Below are positions 7,939-15,071 of a stretch of DNA of 15,382 nucleotides, one piece after another. Position 1 is the stretch's first letter. Every line of letters begins with the position of its first letter. The position numbers and the translations under genes are program-made. This DNA comes from CAYXWM01 sp964468805 (GTDB lineage: Bacteria; Bacillota; Clostridia; Lachnospirales; WRBF01), in contig CAYXWM010000058.1 of assembly GCA_964468805.1 (NCBI GenBank), forward strand, positions 1-15,382, read 5' to 3'. Below the pieces are notes generated by a model. That model had not been told where the DNA came from. It did no database searches and worked only from the letters and a program-made list of their open reading frames with translations.

Positions 7939-8478
7939 ATGCCTGAATTAAAAGGTTCCAAAACCGAAGCAAATTTACTCGCCGCCTTTTCCGGTGAATC
8001 CATGGCTCGCAACAAGTATACTTACTTTGCGGCTCAAGCAAGAAAAGAAGGACTTAATCAAATAGCTGAATATTTCGAGGAAACAGCCAACAACGAAAGA
8101 GCCCACGCAAAGATATGGTTTAAACTCTTGCATAACGGTATGCCCAATACTTTAACCACGCTGAAAATGGCTCAAGACGGTGAGCATTTTGAATGGTCAG
8201 ACATGTATCCCGGTTTTGCAAAAACCGCCAAAGAAGAAGGTTTCGACCACATAGCGGCTCTGTTCAGTGCAGTTGCGGCTATAGAAAAGCGTCATGATGA
8301 ACGCTTCCAAGCTTTGTTGGACAATCTTCAAAACAACAAAGTATTCGAAAAAGAGGAAAAAGAAGATTGGATTTGCACCGTTTGCGGTCATGTACACCAC
8401 GGTAATGCAGCTCCGGAAAAATGCCCGGTCTGTGACCACCCCAAGGCCTTTTTCGAAATTCACAATGAAAATTACTGA
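7939..8478 (+). CDS. rbr: rubrerythrin
   Basis: Cytosolic non-haem diiron peroxidase that reduces hydrogen peroxide in anaerobes; 179 aa. The N-terminal ferritin-like four-helix domain carries likely iron ligands Glu20, Glu53, His56 (in ETANNERAH), Glu82 and Glu85 (GEHFEW), and Glu116/His119 (IEKRH). The C-terminal rubredoxin domain has Cys146-x2-Cys149 and Cys162-x2-Cys165. The second knuckle reads CPVCDHPK where Gly after the cysteine is commoner. The ATG at 7939 is set by GAGGAGG (7926-7932), 6 nt upstream; a frame extension to 7870 overlaps traX and is spurious. No peroxide-regulator gene is nearby. Confidence 0.95.
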   Translation: MPELKGSKTEANLLAAFSGESMARNKYTYFAAQARKEGLNQIAEYFEETANNERAHAKIWFKLLHNGMPNTLTTLKMAQDGEHFEWSDMYPGFAKTAKEEGFDHIAALFSAVAAIEKRHDERFQALLDNLQNNKVFEKEEKEDWICTVCGHVHHGNAAPEKCPVCDHPKAFFEIHNENY

Positions 8479-8506
8479 TTCTTTACCGATTACTTAATAA
8501 AGAATC
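8477..8506 (+). terminator. hairpin at the rubrerythrin stop, weak terminator
   Basis: GATTCTTT (8477-8484) pairs with AAAGAATC (8499-8506) around a 14-nt loop, followed by TTTAATG. The stem overlaps the stop codon, and the T-run is short, so termination is uncertain. Confidence 0.4.
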
Positions 8507-8554
8507 TTTAATGAAAACAAACGGCATTATTTTGCCGGTATTGCAGACAGTGTA

Positions 8555-8742
8555 GTTTGGCGGAAACAAAATTGTTTTCGTCAAACTTGCTTATAAATTA
8601 ACCCTTTGTTAAATTTATTATCAAACACAGCCATTTAAGAAAATAAACCGGTCCGGTAACCAAAAACCCAGGTTTGGATCGGGCGAAAAGAAAACCGTTT
8701 TATAAGACTTTTTTCAAAACTTTGTTGCAATAAACGGTTTAG
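8555..8742 (+). promoter_or_regulatory. structured spacer upstream of glgB
   Basis: The 310-nt gap between rubrerythrin and glgB has three clear inverted repeats. Bases 8555-8569 pair with 8572-8586 (15 positions, two G·U). CCGGTCC (8649-8655) pairs with GGATCGG with one wobble, and AACC/GGTT form inside. AAACCGTTT (8692-8700) pairs with AAACGGTTT (8732-8740). No convincing promoter pair or terminator tail was found. The last repeat ends 48 nt before the glgB start. These may form a leader RNA or simply be strong stems; I do not recognise a class. Confidence 0.3.
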
Positions 8743-8788
8743 GAAGATGTCCTTAGAAAAAACTTCAAATTAGAAAGGAGTTCAAGTT

Positions 8789-11017
8789 ATGATAACAACT
8801 GCTGATTTGGTTGAACTTCAACAAATAATTGACTCCGTTCACGGCGACCCTCACAGAATTTTGGGAATGCACGAGATTTATCTTAAAGGCGAGCCTTGCC
8901 TGGCTGTACGGGCCTTTATCCCGGGGGCAAACAGAATTACGGTAACAGACTGTAACGACCCGGAGCTTTCTTATAACATGAAAAGAATCCATAATGATGG
9001 TTTTTTTGAAGTTATAATCAAAGACAGGCAAAAATGGTTCATGTATAAGTTTGAAATAGAAGACTACAGCGGCAATACTTGGAGTACATATGATCCTTAT
9101 TCCTTTGAACCAAGCATAACTTCCCTTGACAGGCATTTGTTTGGAGAAGGTACTCATTACGAAATCTACGAAAAAATGGGCTCTCACGCCACTACCATTA
9201 ACGGCGTTGAGGGTGTGAGTTTTTGTGTTTGGGCACCTAATGCCAGGCGTGTTTGCGTAGTTGGGGATTTTAATCAATGGAACGGCAGAAGAAATCAAAT
9301 GAGGATGTTGGAACGTTCCGGGATATGGGAATTATTTATACCGGGATTAAAACCCTTCGACCGCTATCAATACGAAATAAAGACTTACAGCGGACAAATA
9401 CTGAAAAAAGCCGACCCCTATGCTAATTTTGCCGAGGTTAGACCTAGCACCTGTTCTATAGTATACGACTTGGACGGCTACCAATGGAACGACGAAGCTT
9501 GGATTGAACGCCGAAACGGTAATTCCCCATTAAAAGAACCCATGAATATATATGAAGTGCATTTGGGCTCTTGGATGAGAAAATCCGATGACGATAACCG
9601 GTTCTTGAGTTACAGAGAACTTGCGGATGAGTTGGTAGAATACGTAAAGCGAATGGGTTATACCCATATTGAATTGCTGCCGATTACTGAACACCCCTAC
9701 GACGGTTCCTGGGGTTATCAGGTTACGGGATATTATGCCGTTACCAGCAGATACGGTACGCCCAAAGATTTTATGTATTTTGTGGATGTTTGCCATCAAA
9801 ACAATATAGGTGTATTTTTGGATTGGGTTCCTGCCCACTTCCCAAAAGATGCCCACGGTTTGGCTAGATTTGACGGCTCCGGTTTATATGAGCACGAGGA
9901 CCCAAGACAAGGAGAACATCCTGACTGGGGTACTTTGATTTTCAATTACGGTCGCAAAGAGGTCAAAAATTTCCTTATAGCAAACGCTTTATTTTGGATA
10001 GAAAAATACCATATAGACGGTTTAAGGGTGGATGCGGTTGCATCTATGCTGTACTTGGATTATAACAAACCCCAAGGACAATGGATATCAAACCAATACG
10101 GAGGCAGGGAAAACTTTGACTCTGTGGAGTTTATAAAACACATGAATTCCGTGGTTTCCGAAAAACATCCCAACGTAATGATGATAGCCGAGGAATCCAC
10201 ATCTTGGGAAGGCGTTACAAAGCCGGTTAAATACGATGGCTTGGGCTTTAACATGAAATGGGATATGGGTTGGATGAATGACTTTTTGGAGTATGTTGAA
10301 CTGGATTCATATTTCAGAAAGTTTCATCATAACAATTTGACCTTTGCCATGATGTATAATCATACGGAAAAATTTATGCTTGTTTTGTCTCACGATGAGG
10401 TTGTTCACGGAAAACGCTCTTTGTTAAACAAGATGCCGGGGGACCTTTGGCAGAAATTTGCCAACTTACGGGTAGCTTTAGGCTTTATGTACGGACATCC
10501 CGGTAAGAAACTCTTGTTTATGGGCGGCGAATTTGGACAATTTATAGAATGGGACGAAAAACGAAGCTTGGATTGGTTCCTCTTGGAGTTTCCTCATCAT
10601 GCCCAAATGCAAACTTTTACCCGAGATTTGAACTTTTTCTATAAAAATGACAAACCTCTTTGGAGTTCCGATTTCTCCGGTGGATTTGAATGGATACAAT
10701 GCGACGACAGTGAACATTCCATAATATCCTTTTTAAGAAAATCGGATAATGAAAATGATATTACCATATTCATTTGCAATTTTACCCCCGTACCCTGGTA
10801 TGCCCACAGAATAGGTGTTCCCATGCTTTGTGCTTATGAGGAGGTATTAAATTCCGACCATGAGCGTTACGGAGGTTCAGGTGTTGTTAATGTTGGTAGA
10901 ATCGATGCCGAGACAGTAGGCGTTGATATGCGTCCCTACAGTATTCAAATCAAGGTACCGCCGCTGGGAGTAAGCGTATTTAAACCGGTAAGGCTTGAAA
11001 ATTCTACGGTTCTGTGA
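8789..11017 (+). CDS. glgB: 1,4-alpha-glucan branching enzyme GlgB
   Basis: Glycoside hydrolase family 13 enzyme that cuts alpha-1,4 glucan chains and rejoins them by alpha-1,6 links, forming branches in glycogen; cytosolic, 742 aa, normal length. N1 (about 15-105) and N2/CBM48 (about 130-225, WAPNARRVCVVGDFNQWNG) precede the TIM barrel. Catalytic signatures: EVHLGSW (256-262), the YDGSWGYQVTGYYA region (304-317), nucleophile Asp415 in GLRVDAVASM, acid/base Glu468 in IAEES, and transition-state His535-Asp536 in LSHDEVVHGK. The ATG follows AAAGGAG (8774-8780) by 8 nt. No glgA, glgC, glgD or glgP lies in the window, so glgB is apart from any glycogen operon visible here. Confidence 0.97.
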   Translation: MITTADLVELQQIIDSVHGDPHRILGMHEIYLKGEPCLAVRAFIPGANRITVTDCNDPELSYNMKRIHNDGFFEVIIKDRQKWFMYKFEIEDYSGNTWSTYDPYSFEPSITSLDRHLFGEGTHYEIYEKMGSHATTINGVEGVSFCVWAPNARRVCVVGDFNQWNGRRNQMRMLERSGIWELFIPGLKPFDRYQYEIKTYSGQILKKADPYANFAEVRPSTCSIVYDLDGYQWNDEAWIERRNGNSPLKEPMNIYEVHLGSWMRKSDDDNRFLSYRELADELVEYVKRMGYTHIELLPITEHPYDGSWGYQVTGYYAVTSRYGTPKDFMYFVDVCHQNNIGVFLDWVPAHFPKDAHGLARFDGSGLYEHEDPRQGEHPDWGTLIFNYGRKEVKNFLIANALFWIEKYHIDGLRVDAVASMLYLDYNKPQGQWISNQYGGRENFDSVEFIKHMNSVVSEKHPNVMMIAEESTSWEGVTKPVKYDGLGFNMKWDMGWMNDFLEYVELDSYFRKFHHNNLTFAMMYNHTEKFMLVLSHDEVVHGKRSLLNKMPGDLWQKFANLRVALGFMYGHPGKKLLFMGGEFGQFIEWDEKRSLDWFLLEFPHHAQMQTFTRDLNFFYKNDKPLWSSDFSGGFEWIQCDDSEHSIISFLRKSDNENDITIFICNFTPVPWYAHRIGVPMLCAYEEVLNSDHERYGGSGVVNVGRIDAETVGVDMRPYSIQIKVPPLGVSVFKPVRLENSTVL

Positions 11018-11060
11018 TATATATTTAATCAAATGAAGATAATCTGAATTTTTTAAATAA

Positions 11061-11230
11061 GTAAACGCTGATTAATATGAAATTTAAATTACCTTAGGGC
11101 TTGAATTTCACCTTATACTAATTCCCGATAAGATGAAGGACAAAAATAATTGTTTTTTCCTTGAACCGTTGGATAAATCAATTATTTTTGTCCTCTGTTT
11201 AAAATGGAATCAGTATTATTCAGCGTTTAC
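11061..11230. repeat. 170-bp nested inverted-repeat structure
   Basis: The outer arms at 11061-11077 (GTAAACGCTGATTAATA) and 11214-11230 are inverted copies matching at 16 of 17 positions. Inside, AGGACAAAAATAATTG (11137-11152) and CAATTATTTTTGTCCT (11179-11194) are a perfect 16-bp inverted repeat with a 26-nt loop. No clear direct repeat flanks the outer arms, and there is no transposase. Options are a small non-autonomous mobile element, a folded 5' leader of the LysM-G5 gene, or, for the inner repeat alone, a terminator for glgB (it lacks a T tail). Confidence 0.55.
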
Positions 11231-11251
11231 CCAATAAATTTTTTACGGTAT

Positions 11252-11260
11252 AAGGAGGTG
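11252..11260 (+). promoter_or_regulatory. ribosome binding site deciding a TTG start
   Basis: AAGGAGGTG, near-perfect complement to the 16S 3' end, ending 9 nt before TTG 11270. It overrules an in-frame ATG at 11204 that lies within the inverted-repeat region. Confidence 0.75.
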
Positions 11261-11269
11261 AACAATCCG

Positions 11270-12409
11270 TTGAATCAAAAAAAGCCTCGCATAGGTACAA
11301 CTCAGCATACTCAAAGGTTACGTATGCCTAGGCGAAAACAAAATGCTTTCCAGCGTTTTAACAGCAATGTTGTTGAGTTTTTTGCCGGGATGTCTTCCGG
11401 TTCAAAACGACGGCGAAGACACAATGTCATAGAGTTTAAACGCAGACGTTCTGTACGCACGGGAATTTTATCGGGAATTGCTTTGTTTTTGGCTGTAGGC
11501 TTGGTATCTTTTCTTATTTGGTTTTTCACTCATGAAAATGCCTATGCTGTTTATCTGAACGACAATTTAATGGGCAACATAGTTAAAAACGAAAAAATTA
11601 ACGATGATGAAATATTAAAAACAGTTAATCAAAAATTGGTGGCTCAACTGGGAACCAACGTGCAAATTAACGAATCCGTAAGTTTAAAATCAGTAAGAGC
11701 AGACGGCAAGGATATAGTCTCGGAAGACCATGTTATAGGAAAAATAGCTTCCTCTGTTACATATAAAATAGAAGCGGCAGTAATTACCGTTGACGGCGTG
11801 GAAACGGTAACGGTAAGTTCACCTGCTGTTGCGGACGAGATTTTTCACGAACTGAAGGCAAGGTTTATTCCGGCTGATTCCAATATGATAGAGTCGGAAA
11901 CAAAATTCCTTCAAGAAGTTGTTTATAAATTAAAATACGTAAACACAGATGAAGTGATTAAAAAAGACGTGGCTCTGGCCGGACTCAGTGCCGAAAAGGA
12001 TAAACAACAGACATATGTTGTTAAAGAAGGAGACACCTTAAATAAAATAGCCGCAAATCATAACCTTACATTGGAACAGGTTTTGGCGTCTAACGAGGGC
12101 ATGACTCCAACTACAAAAATTAAGATTAACCAAGAAATTAATATTCTCTTGCCCGAACCCCTTATTTCGGTGCGAACAGTTGAGGAAACCGTAGTACCGG
12201 ACGTTGCTCCAAAGCCCATAACCAGGCGAAATATTCCCAACAAACCATCAAATTACAAAAAGGTTATACAGTACGGCAAGGACGGGCAACGCAACGTAAC
12301 CGTTCAAATCGAAAGGATAAACGGCGTTGAAACCGGCAACAGAAAGGAAATATCCGAAGAGATTTTAGTTCCGCCTGTGGAAGAAATTATTGAGGTGGGA
12401 CAAGCTTAG
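11270..12409 (+). CDS. membrane-anchored LysM-G5 domain protein
   Basis: Probably a cell-surface protein that binds peptidoglycan; 379 aa from TTG 11270. Residues 1-63 are very basic and cytoplasmic, including RRRR and KRRR runs. Residues 65-86 are a single membrane span. Residues 90-245 are an extracellular region of no clear family. A LysM domain (about 248-292, TYVVKEGDTLNKIA) binds glycan chains, and a G5 domain (about 298-375, with YGKDGQRNVTVQ and RINGVETG) follows. Clostridial proteins of this layout usually continue into an M23 endopeptidase or a 3D domain; here the frame stops right after G5 and a terminator follows 28 nt later. No peptidase remnant is visible in other frames, so it looks like a complete non-catalytic protein. 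Confidence 0.8.
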   Translation: MNQKKPRIGTTQHTQRLRMPRRKQNAFQRFNSNVVEFFAGMSSGSKRRRRHNVIEFKRRRSVRTGILSGIALFLAVGLVSFLIWFFTHENAYAVYLNDNLMGNIVKNEKINDDEILKTVNQKLVAQLGTNVQINESVSLKSVRADGKDIVSEDHVIGKIASSVTYKIEAAVITVDGVETVTVSSPAVADEIFHELKARFIPADSNMIESETKFLQEVVYKLKYVNTDEVIKKDVALAGLSAEKDKQQTYVVKEGDTLNKIAANHNLTLEQVLASNEGMTPTTKIKINQEINILLPEPLISVRTVEETVVPDVAPKPITRRNIPNKPSNYKKVIQYGKDGQRNVTVQIERINGVETGNRKEISEEILVPPVEEIIEVGQA

Positions 12410-12436
12410 GGTTATAGGATATTGGTACTGTTGAGT

Positions 12437-12476
12437 AAAAAAGAGCATTTCCTTATTCAAGGAAATGCTCTTTTTT
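12437..12476 (+). terminator. strong intrinsic terminator after LysM-G5
   Basis: Perfect 18-bp stem: arm 12437-12454 (six A, GAGCATTTCCTT), loop ATTC, arm 12459-12476 ending in six T. The A-start and T-end make it potentially bidirectional. Confidence 0.95.
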
Positions 12477-12528
12477 CGTTTCCGTATTTATCGGATACGT
12501 TACTCAATCCTCAATTTTAAAACATACT

Positions 12529-12690
12529 TAGCTGTTGCTAACTATATAGCGGTTTTCAAAACTGCTTTTGTTTCATTGGGAATGATGAAAGTATTTTTCA
12601 AAAGCGGATCGGTAATAGTTTTCAGTTATAATGCCGTTGAATTTTTTCGAACCGGTCAACGGCAGGTAACATGCGGTGCCTACTTTATTA
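12529..12690 (+). ncRNA. candidate structured RNA, unassigned
   Basis: A run of hairpins with plausible RNA pairing: TTAGC/GCTAA (12529-12542); CTGCTTTTG with CAAAAGCGG (9 pairs, one G·U, about 12562-12607); CCGTTGA with TCAACGG (about 12634-12662); and a short GGCA/TGCC helix to about 12680. A separate terminator follows at 12772. The preceding gene already has its own terminator, so an independent transcript is implied. It does not match the conserved cores of 6S, SRP, RNase P or tmRNA that I know. A 44-codon ORF overlaps it, so the non-coding reading is uncertain. Confidence 0.3.
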
Positions 12691-12716
12691 TGCAATGGAG
12701 GGTTAATTTAAGTTAA
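12582..12716 (+). CDS. possible 44-aa small protein
   Basis: Begins with ATGATG and encodes a short polypeptide rich in Phe, Val and Arg (MMKVFFKSGSVIVF...). The ribosome site is poor (GGGA directly before). The frame extends upstream to 12465, but that start lies within a terminator stem and is not credible. In its favour, the 12772-12803 terminator would end its transcript. Against it, it has no recognised family, and the region forms hairpins that suggest RNA instead. Confidence 0.2.
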   Translation: MMKVFFKSGSVIVFSYNAVEFFRTGQRQVTCGAYFIMQWRVNLS

Positions 12717-12771
12717 CGCAGAGTAATTTTTAAGCGTTTATTTAGTCACAATTTAGTCCTAATAAATTGGG

Positions 12772-12803
12772 AAAACGTTGCAAGACCGGTTGCAACGTTT
12801 TTT
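12772..12803 (+). terminator. intrinsic terminator without an obvious gene
   Basis: AAAACGTTGCAA (12772-12783), loop GACCGG, TTGCAACGTTTT and a run of six T (12798-12803). A perfect 12-bp stem. On the plus strand it fits a transcript from 12480-12770; on the minus strand only four T follow, so it is a weaker end for the 77-aa gene at 12916. Confidence 0.85.
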
Positions 12804-12915
12804 ACTGCTCATATCCAAAATCCCCGTTTGCTCTTTTCTTATAATTAATTGATTAGCGACCGGTTTTATAAGCAAAATATAAACGGGTTATAGAGAATTA
12901 ACTAAAACTGATGTA

Positions 12916-13149
12916 TCAATAATCGTCGCAACCCAATGCGGCGTTTACTATCATTTCTTTAAGCTCGGACTTATCGTAATTGCCGGGAACTATTTCGATT
13001 TCCAAGTCTTCCAATTCATCATAATCCGGATTGTATGTTACAGAAAAGGCGGTTGCAAAATCGCTTTCAAAGAGAATTTCTCCTTCAATAGCCCAAGAGT
13101 CGTCGCTTTTATCTATACTGATAATACTTACATCATTTATTTGTACCAT
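12916..13149 (-). CDS. small acidic hypothetical protein, 77 aa
   Basis: Not recognised. The 77 residues are strongly acidic, with a DYDELEDLEIEIVP stretch in the middle and a C-terminal CDDY. Alternating hydrophobic residues early on (INDVSIISI, WAIEGEILF) suggest a beta-rich cytosolic fold; no signal peptide or membrane segment is present. The coding call rests on a good ribosome site, GGGAGGA (13158-13164), 8 nt before ATG, and on a clean uninterrupted frame. It stands alone, 484 nt downstream of the Nramp gene on the same strand. Confidence 0.65.
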   Translation of the reverse strand: MVQINDVSIISIDKSDDSWAIEGEILFESDFATAFSVTYNPDYDELEDLEIEIVPGNYDKSELKEMIVNAALGCDDY

Positions 13150-13190
13150 TAATCTAATCCTCCCTCAAAATCTTCACAGCTTATGTCTTG

Positions 13191-13234
13191 AAGTGTTAAA
13201 CTCTTTACACTTGCTTGATTATGTTAATAATCAA
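13191..13234 (-). promoter_or_regulatory. two adjacent palindromes before the 77-aa gene
   Basis: Palindrome 1 (13191-13212) has arms AAGTGT-t-AAA and TTTACACTT. Palindrome 2 (13215-13234), TTGATTAT-GTTA-ATAATCAA, is a perfect 8-bp inverted repeat. They are 2 bp apart and lie 42-85 nt upstream of the start codon, a typical place for operators. No clear -35/-10 pair could be fixed between them. Confidence 0.4.
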
Positions 13235-13473
13235 AATCGGGTGAAAGCTTAAACCGGCTTTTCGACAATTTACACGTTTACAGAGTTTTTCTGTAATTTT
13301 TACGCGGACTAATTTTAAAACAATCCCATCAAATCAATTGCATCACTGAATTTATATGACTATATTGTGTTCACTAAAAACCCAAATATTTAACCAATTT
13401 TTGATATTCCATTGCATTGTTTTTACGGTAATTCCAATACGTCAGATTTTATAAACCTGTTATTTTTACTTTC

Positions 13474-13543
13474 ATTATGGCAAGCCGGCCATAATTCCTG
13501 TTGAATTCGGTATTTTAGACCACCTGTCAATTTACCGAAATTC
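13474..13543 (-). promoter_or_regulatory. two hairpins downstream of the Nramp gene
   Basis: ATTATGGC/GCCATAAT (13474-13481, 13488-13495) is a perfect 8-bp stem. GAATTCGGTA (13503-13512) pairs with TACCGAAATTC (13533-13543) with one bulged A. They start about 90 nt after the Nramp stop but lack T-runs on the minus strand, so they are poor intrinsic terminators and may instead protect the mRNA 3' end. The rest of the 13150-13633 gap is AT-rich, with a TTACAGA/TCTGTAA hairpin near 13280 and no credible ORF. Confidence 0.3.
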
Positions 13544-13633
13544 TATATTGAAATTAGCATTATTAGGTCGTAAATATAATATATTAGAAAAACTGATTTG
13601 TAAAGTCGAAATATGGTATTTTTAATTGTGCTT

Positions 13634-14857
13634 TTATGCAAAAAAGCTTACAAGCAAGAGTATGTTGAGAATAGTTACTGCCAAAGCTGTGGCATATAAA
13701 ATAATGTTTGAAAACAGGTTGTTTTTATGCTCTCCCATAACTTTTTCGGAGCTTGTCAAGCACAGTTGAGCGAATATGGTTATGGGTAATTGCATGCTCA
13801 GAAATATTTGAGAGTAAACGAGAGCCGCAAAAGTATCACCTATGAAAAAGATGGCTATGACGGCGAAAATCAAAGTAATCCCAATGCCCAGACCGGATTT
13901 TTTGCTATTAATATTGTATTGTTCGTTAAAAAAACCGGCGTATATGCTTCCGCCTGCCATGGCGGCGGTTACGCTGGAGGATATGCCCGCCAATAACAGT
14001 GCTATGGCGAAAATCAAGGATGCTGCATTGCCTACAATGGGTTGTAATAAGGTTTGGGCTTGTTCCAGTAAGGAAACAGAAATATTGTTTTCAAAAAAAG
14101 TTGCTGCTGCAAGAATTATCATTGCAGAATTTATTGCCCAGCCTATTACCATGGAGCAAAAGGTATCCACAAATTCAAATTTTAATTTTCTTTTGTCTAT
14201 ACTGTTGTCCGGCATTTTCCAGTCACGGCTTTGTATAATCTCCGAGTGCAGAAAAAGGTTATGAGGCATTACAACGGCTCCCAAAACCGACATAACCACA
14301 GGCAAACTACCGGACGGAACGGAAAAAGTAAAGCTTCCGCAAATTGCCTTTGTCCAATCAACTTTTACCATAAACAGTTCAAGAACAAACGAAAATCCGA
14401 TTAGGGAAACGAAACCTATAATTACCTTTTCCAGCTTACTGTAGGAATTGAATTTCAATAAGATAACAACGGTAATTAACAGCAAAACCGCGCCCACATT
14501 TATATGCAACCCGAAAAGCATATTAAGAGCAATAGCACCGCCCAATATTTCTGCCAAAGCTGTTGCTACCGAAGATAGCATGGAACTTCCCAAAACAATT
14601 TTCCCTATCCAAGGTCTTAAGTATCTGTTGGAGCATTGCGAAAGTGAAAGACCGGTGGTAATTCCCAATCGTGCAGCGTTATGCTGCAAAAAAATCAACA
14701 TTACGGTTGACAAGGTTACCATCCAAAGAAGTTTATAACCGTAATCGGAGCCCGCCGCCACATTGGACGCCCAATTACCCGGGTCTATAAAGCCCACGGT
14801 GATCAATATGCCGGGACCCAAAAATTTTAGGAAGGAACATTTCTTTTGCACACCCAA
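13634..14857 (-). CDS. Nramp family Mn/Fe transporter
   Basis: Proton-coupled divalent metal importer in the cytoplasmic membrane, 407 aa with about eleven hydrophobic helices. The helix-1 metal site is DPGN (25-28), and the helix-6 site is AVVMPHN, with Ala194 and Met197. Family knowledge: the helix-6 methionine marks true Mn/Fe transporters, as opposed to Mg or Al relatives that lack it, so Mn(II)/Fe(II) is the best guess. The TTG start at 14857 follows GAGGTG (14866-14871) by 8 nt; a GTG two codons later is less well placed. No MntR or Fur box was recognised. The symbol mntH would be reasonable, but the subfamily cannot be fixed by eye. Confidence 0.92.
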   Translation of the reverse strand: MGVQKKCSFLKFLGPGILITVGFIDPGNWASNVAAGSDYGYKLLWMVTLSTVMLIFLQHNAARLGITTGLSLSQCSNRYLRPWIGKIVLGSSMLSSVATALAEILGGAIALNMLFGLHINVGAVLLLITVVILLKFNSYSKLEKVIIGFVSLIGFSFVLELFMVKVDWTKAICGSFTFSVPSGSLPVVMSVLGAVVMPHNLFLHSEIIQSRDWKMPDNSIDKRKLKFEFVDTFCSMVIGWAINSAMIILAAATFFENNISVSLLEQAQTLLQPIVGNAASLIFAIALLLAGISSSVTAAMAGGSIYAGFFNEQYNINSKKSGLGIGITLIFAVIAIFFIGDTFAALVYSQIFLSMQLPITIFAQLCLTSSEKVMGEHKNNLFSNIILYATALAVTILNILLLVSFFA

Positions 14858-14880
14858 ATCCCCGTCACCTCAAATATCAA

Positions 14881-14893
14881 AGCGTTTACTTAT
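14881..14893 (-). promoter_or_regulatory. AAGTAAACGCT motif upstream of the Nramp gene
   Basis: On the minus strand the sequence reads ATAAGTAAACGCTTTGA, ending about 20 nt before the start codon. AAGTAAACGCTTTGA fits the Bacillus catabolite-responsive element (WTGAAARCGYTTTCW) at 12 of 15 positions, and the core recurs at other spacers in this window. The palindrome is imperfect, so CcpA binding is speculative. Confidence 0.25.
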
Positions 14894-15033
14894 ATATATT
14901 CAAGCCCCGGCTATTGTGACATTAAACGGTAGGAATTGTTTTGACGGGCTGTAAAAAAGATAGCATTAATATTAAATGTAGAATTAAAACTCATATACAA
15001 TAGGAAAAATTTTTATAAAAATGAAAATTATAC

Positions 15034-15060
15034 TAAAGATTTTTAAAAATAGGCCGATAT
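15034..15060 (+). promoter_or_regulatory. sigma-28 (SigD/FliA) flagellar promoter
   Basis: TAAA (15034-15037), exactly 15 nt, then GCCGATAT (15053-15060). The consensus is TAAA-N15-GCCGATAA, so only the last base differs. It lies upstream of flagellin, as expected for late flagellar genes. Transcription should start near 15067. Confidence 0.9.
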
Positions 15061-15071
15061 AAAATTCGAGT

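Noticed and set aside
12385..12440. Remnant of an M23 peptidase after the LysM-G5 gene, as in a frameshifted pseudogene
   Set aside because: No peptidase motif appears in any frame before the terminator, so there is no evidence of a broken domain.
12465..12581. 39-codon upstream extension of the small ORF at 12582
   Set aside because: Its ATG lies within the terminator stem of the preceding gene and has no ribosome site.
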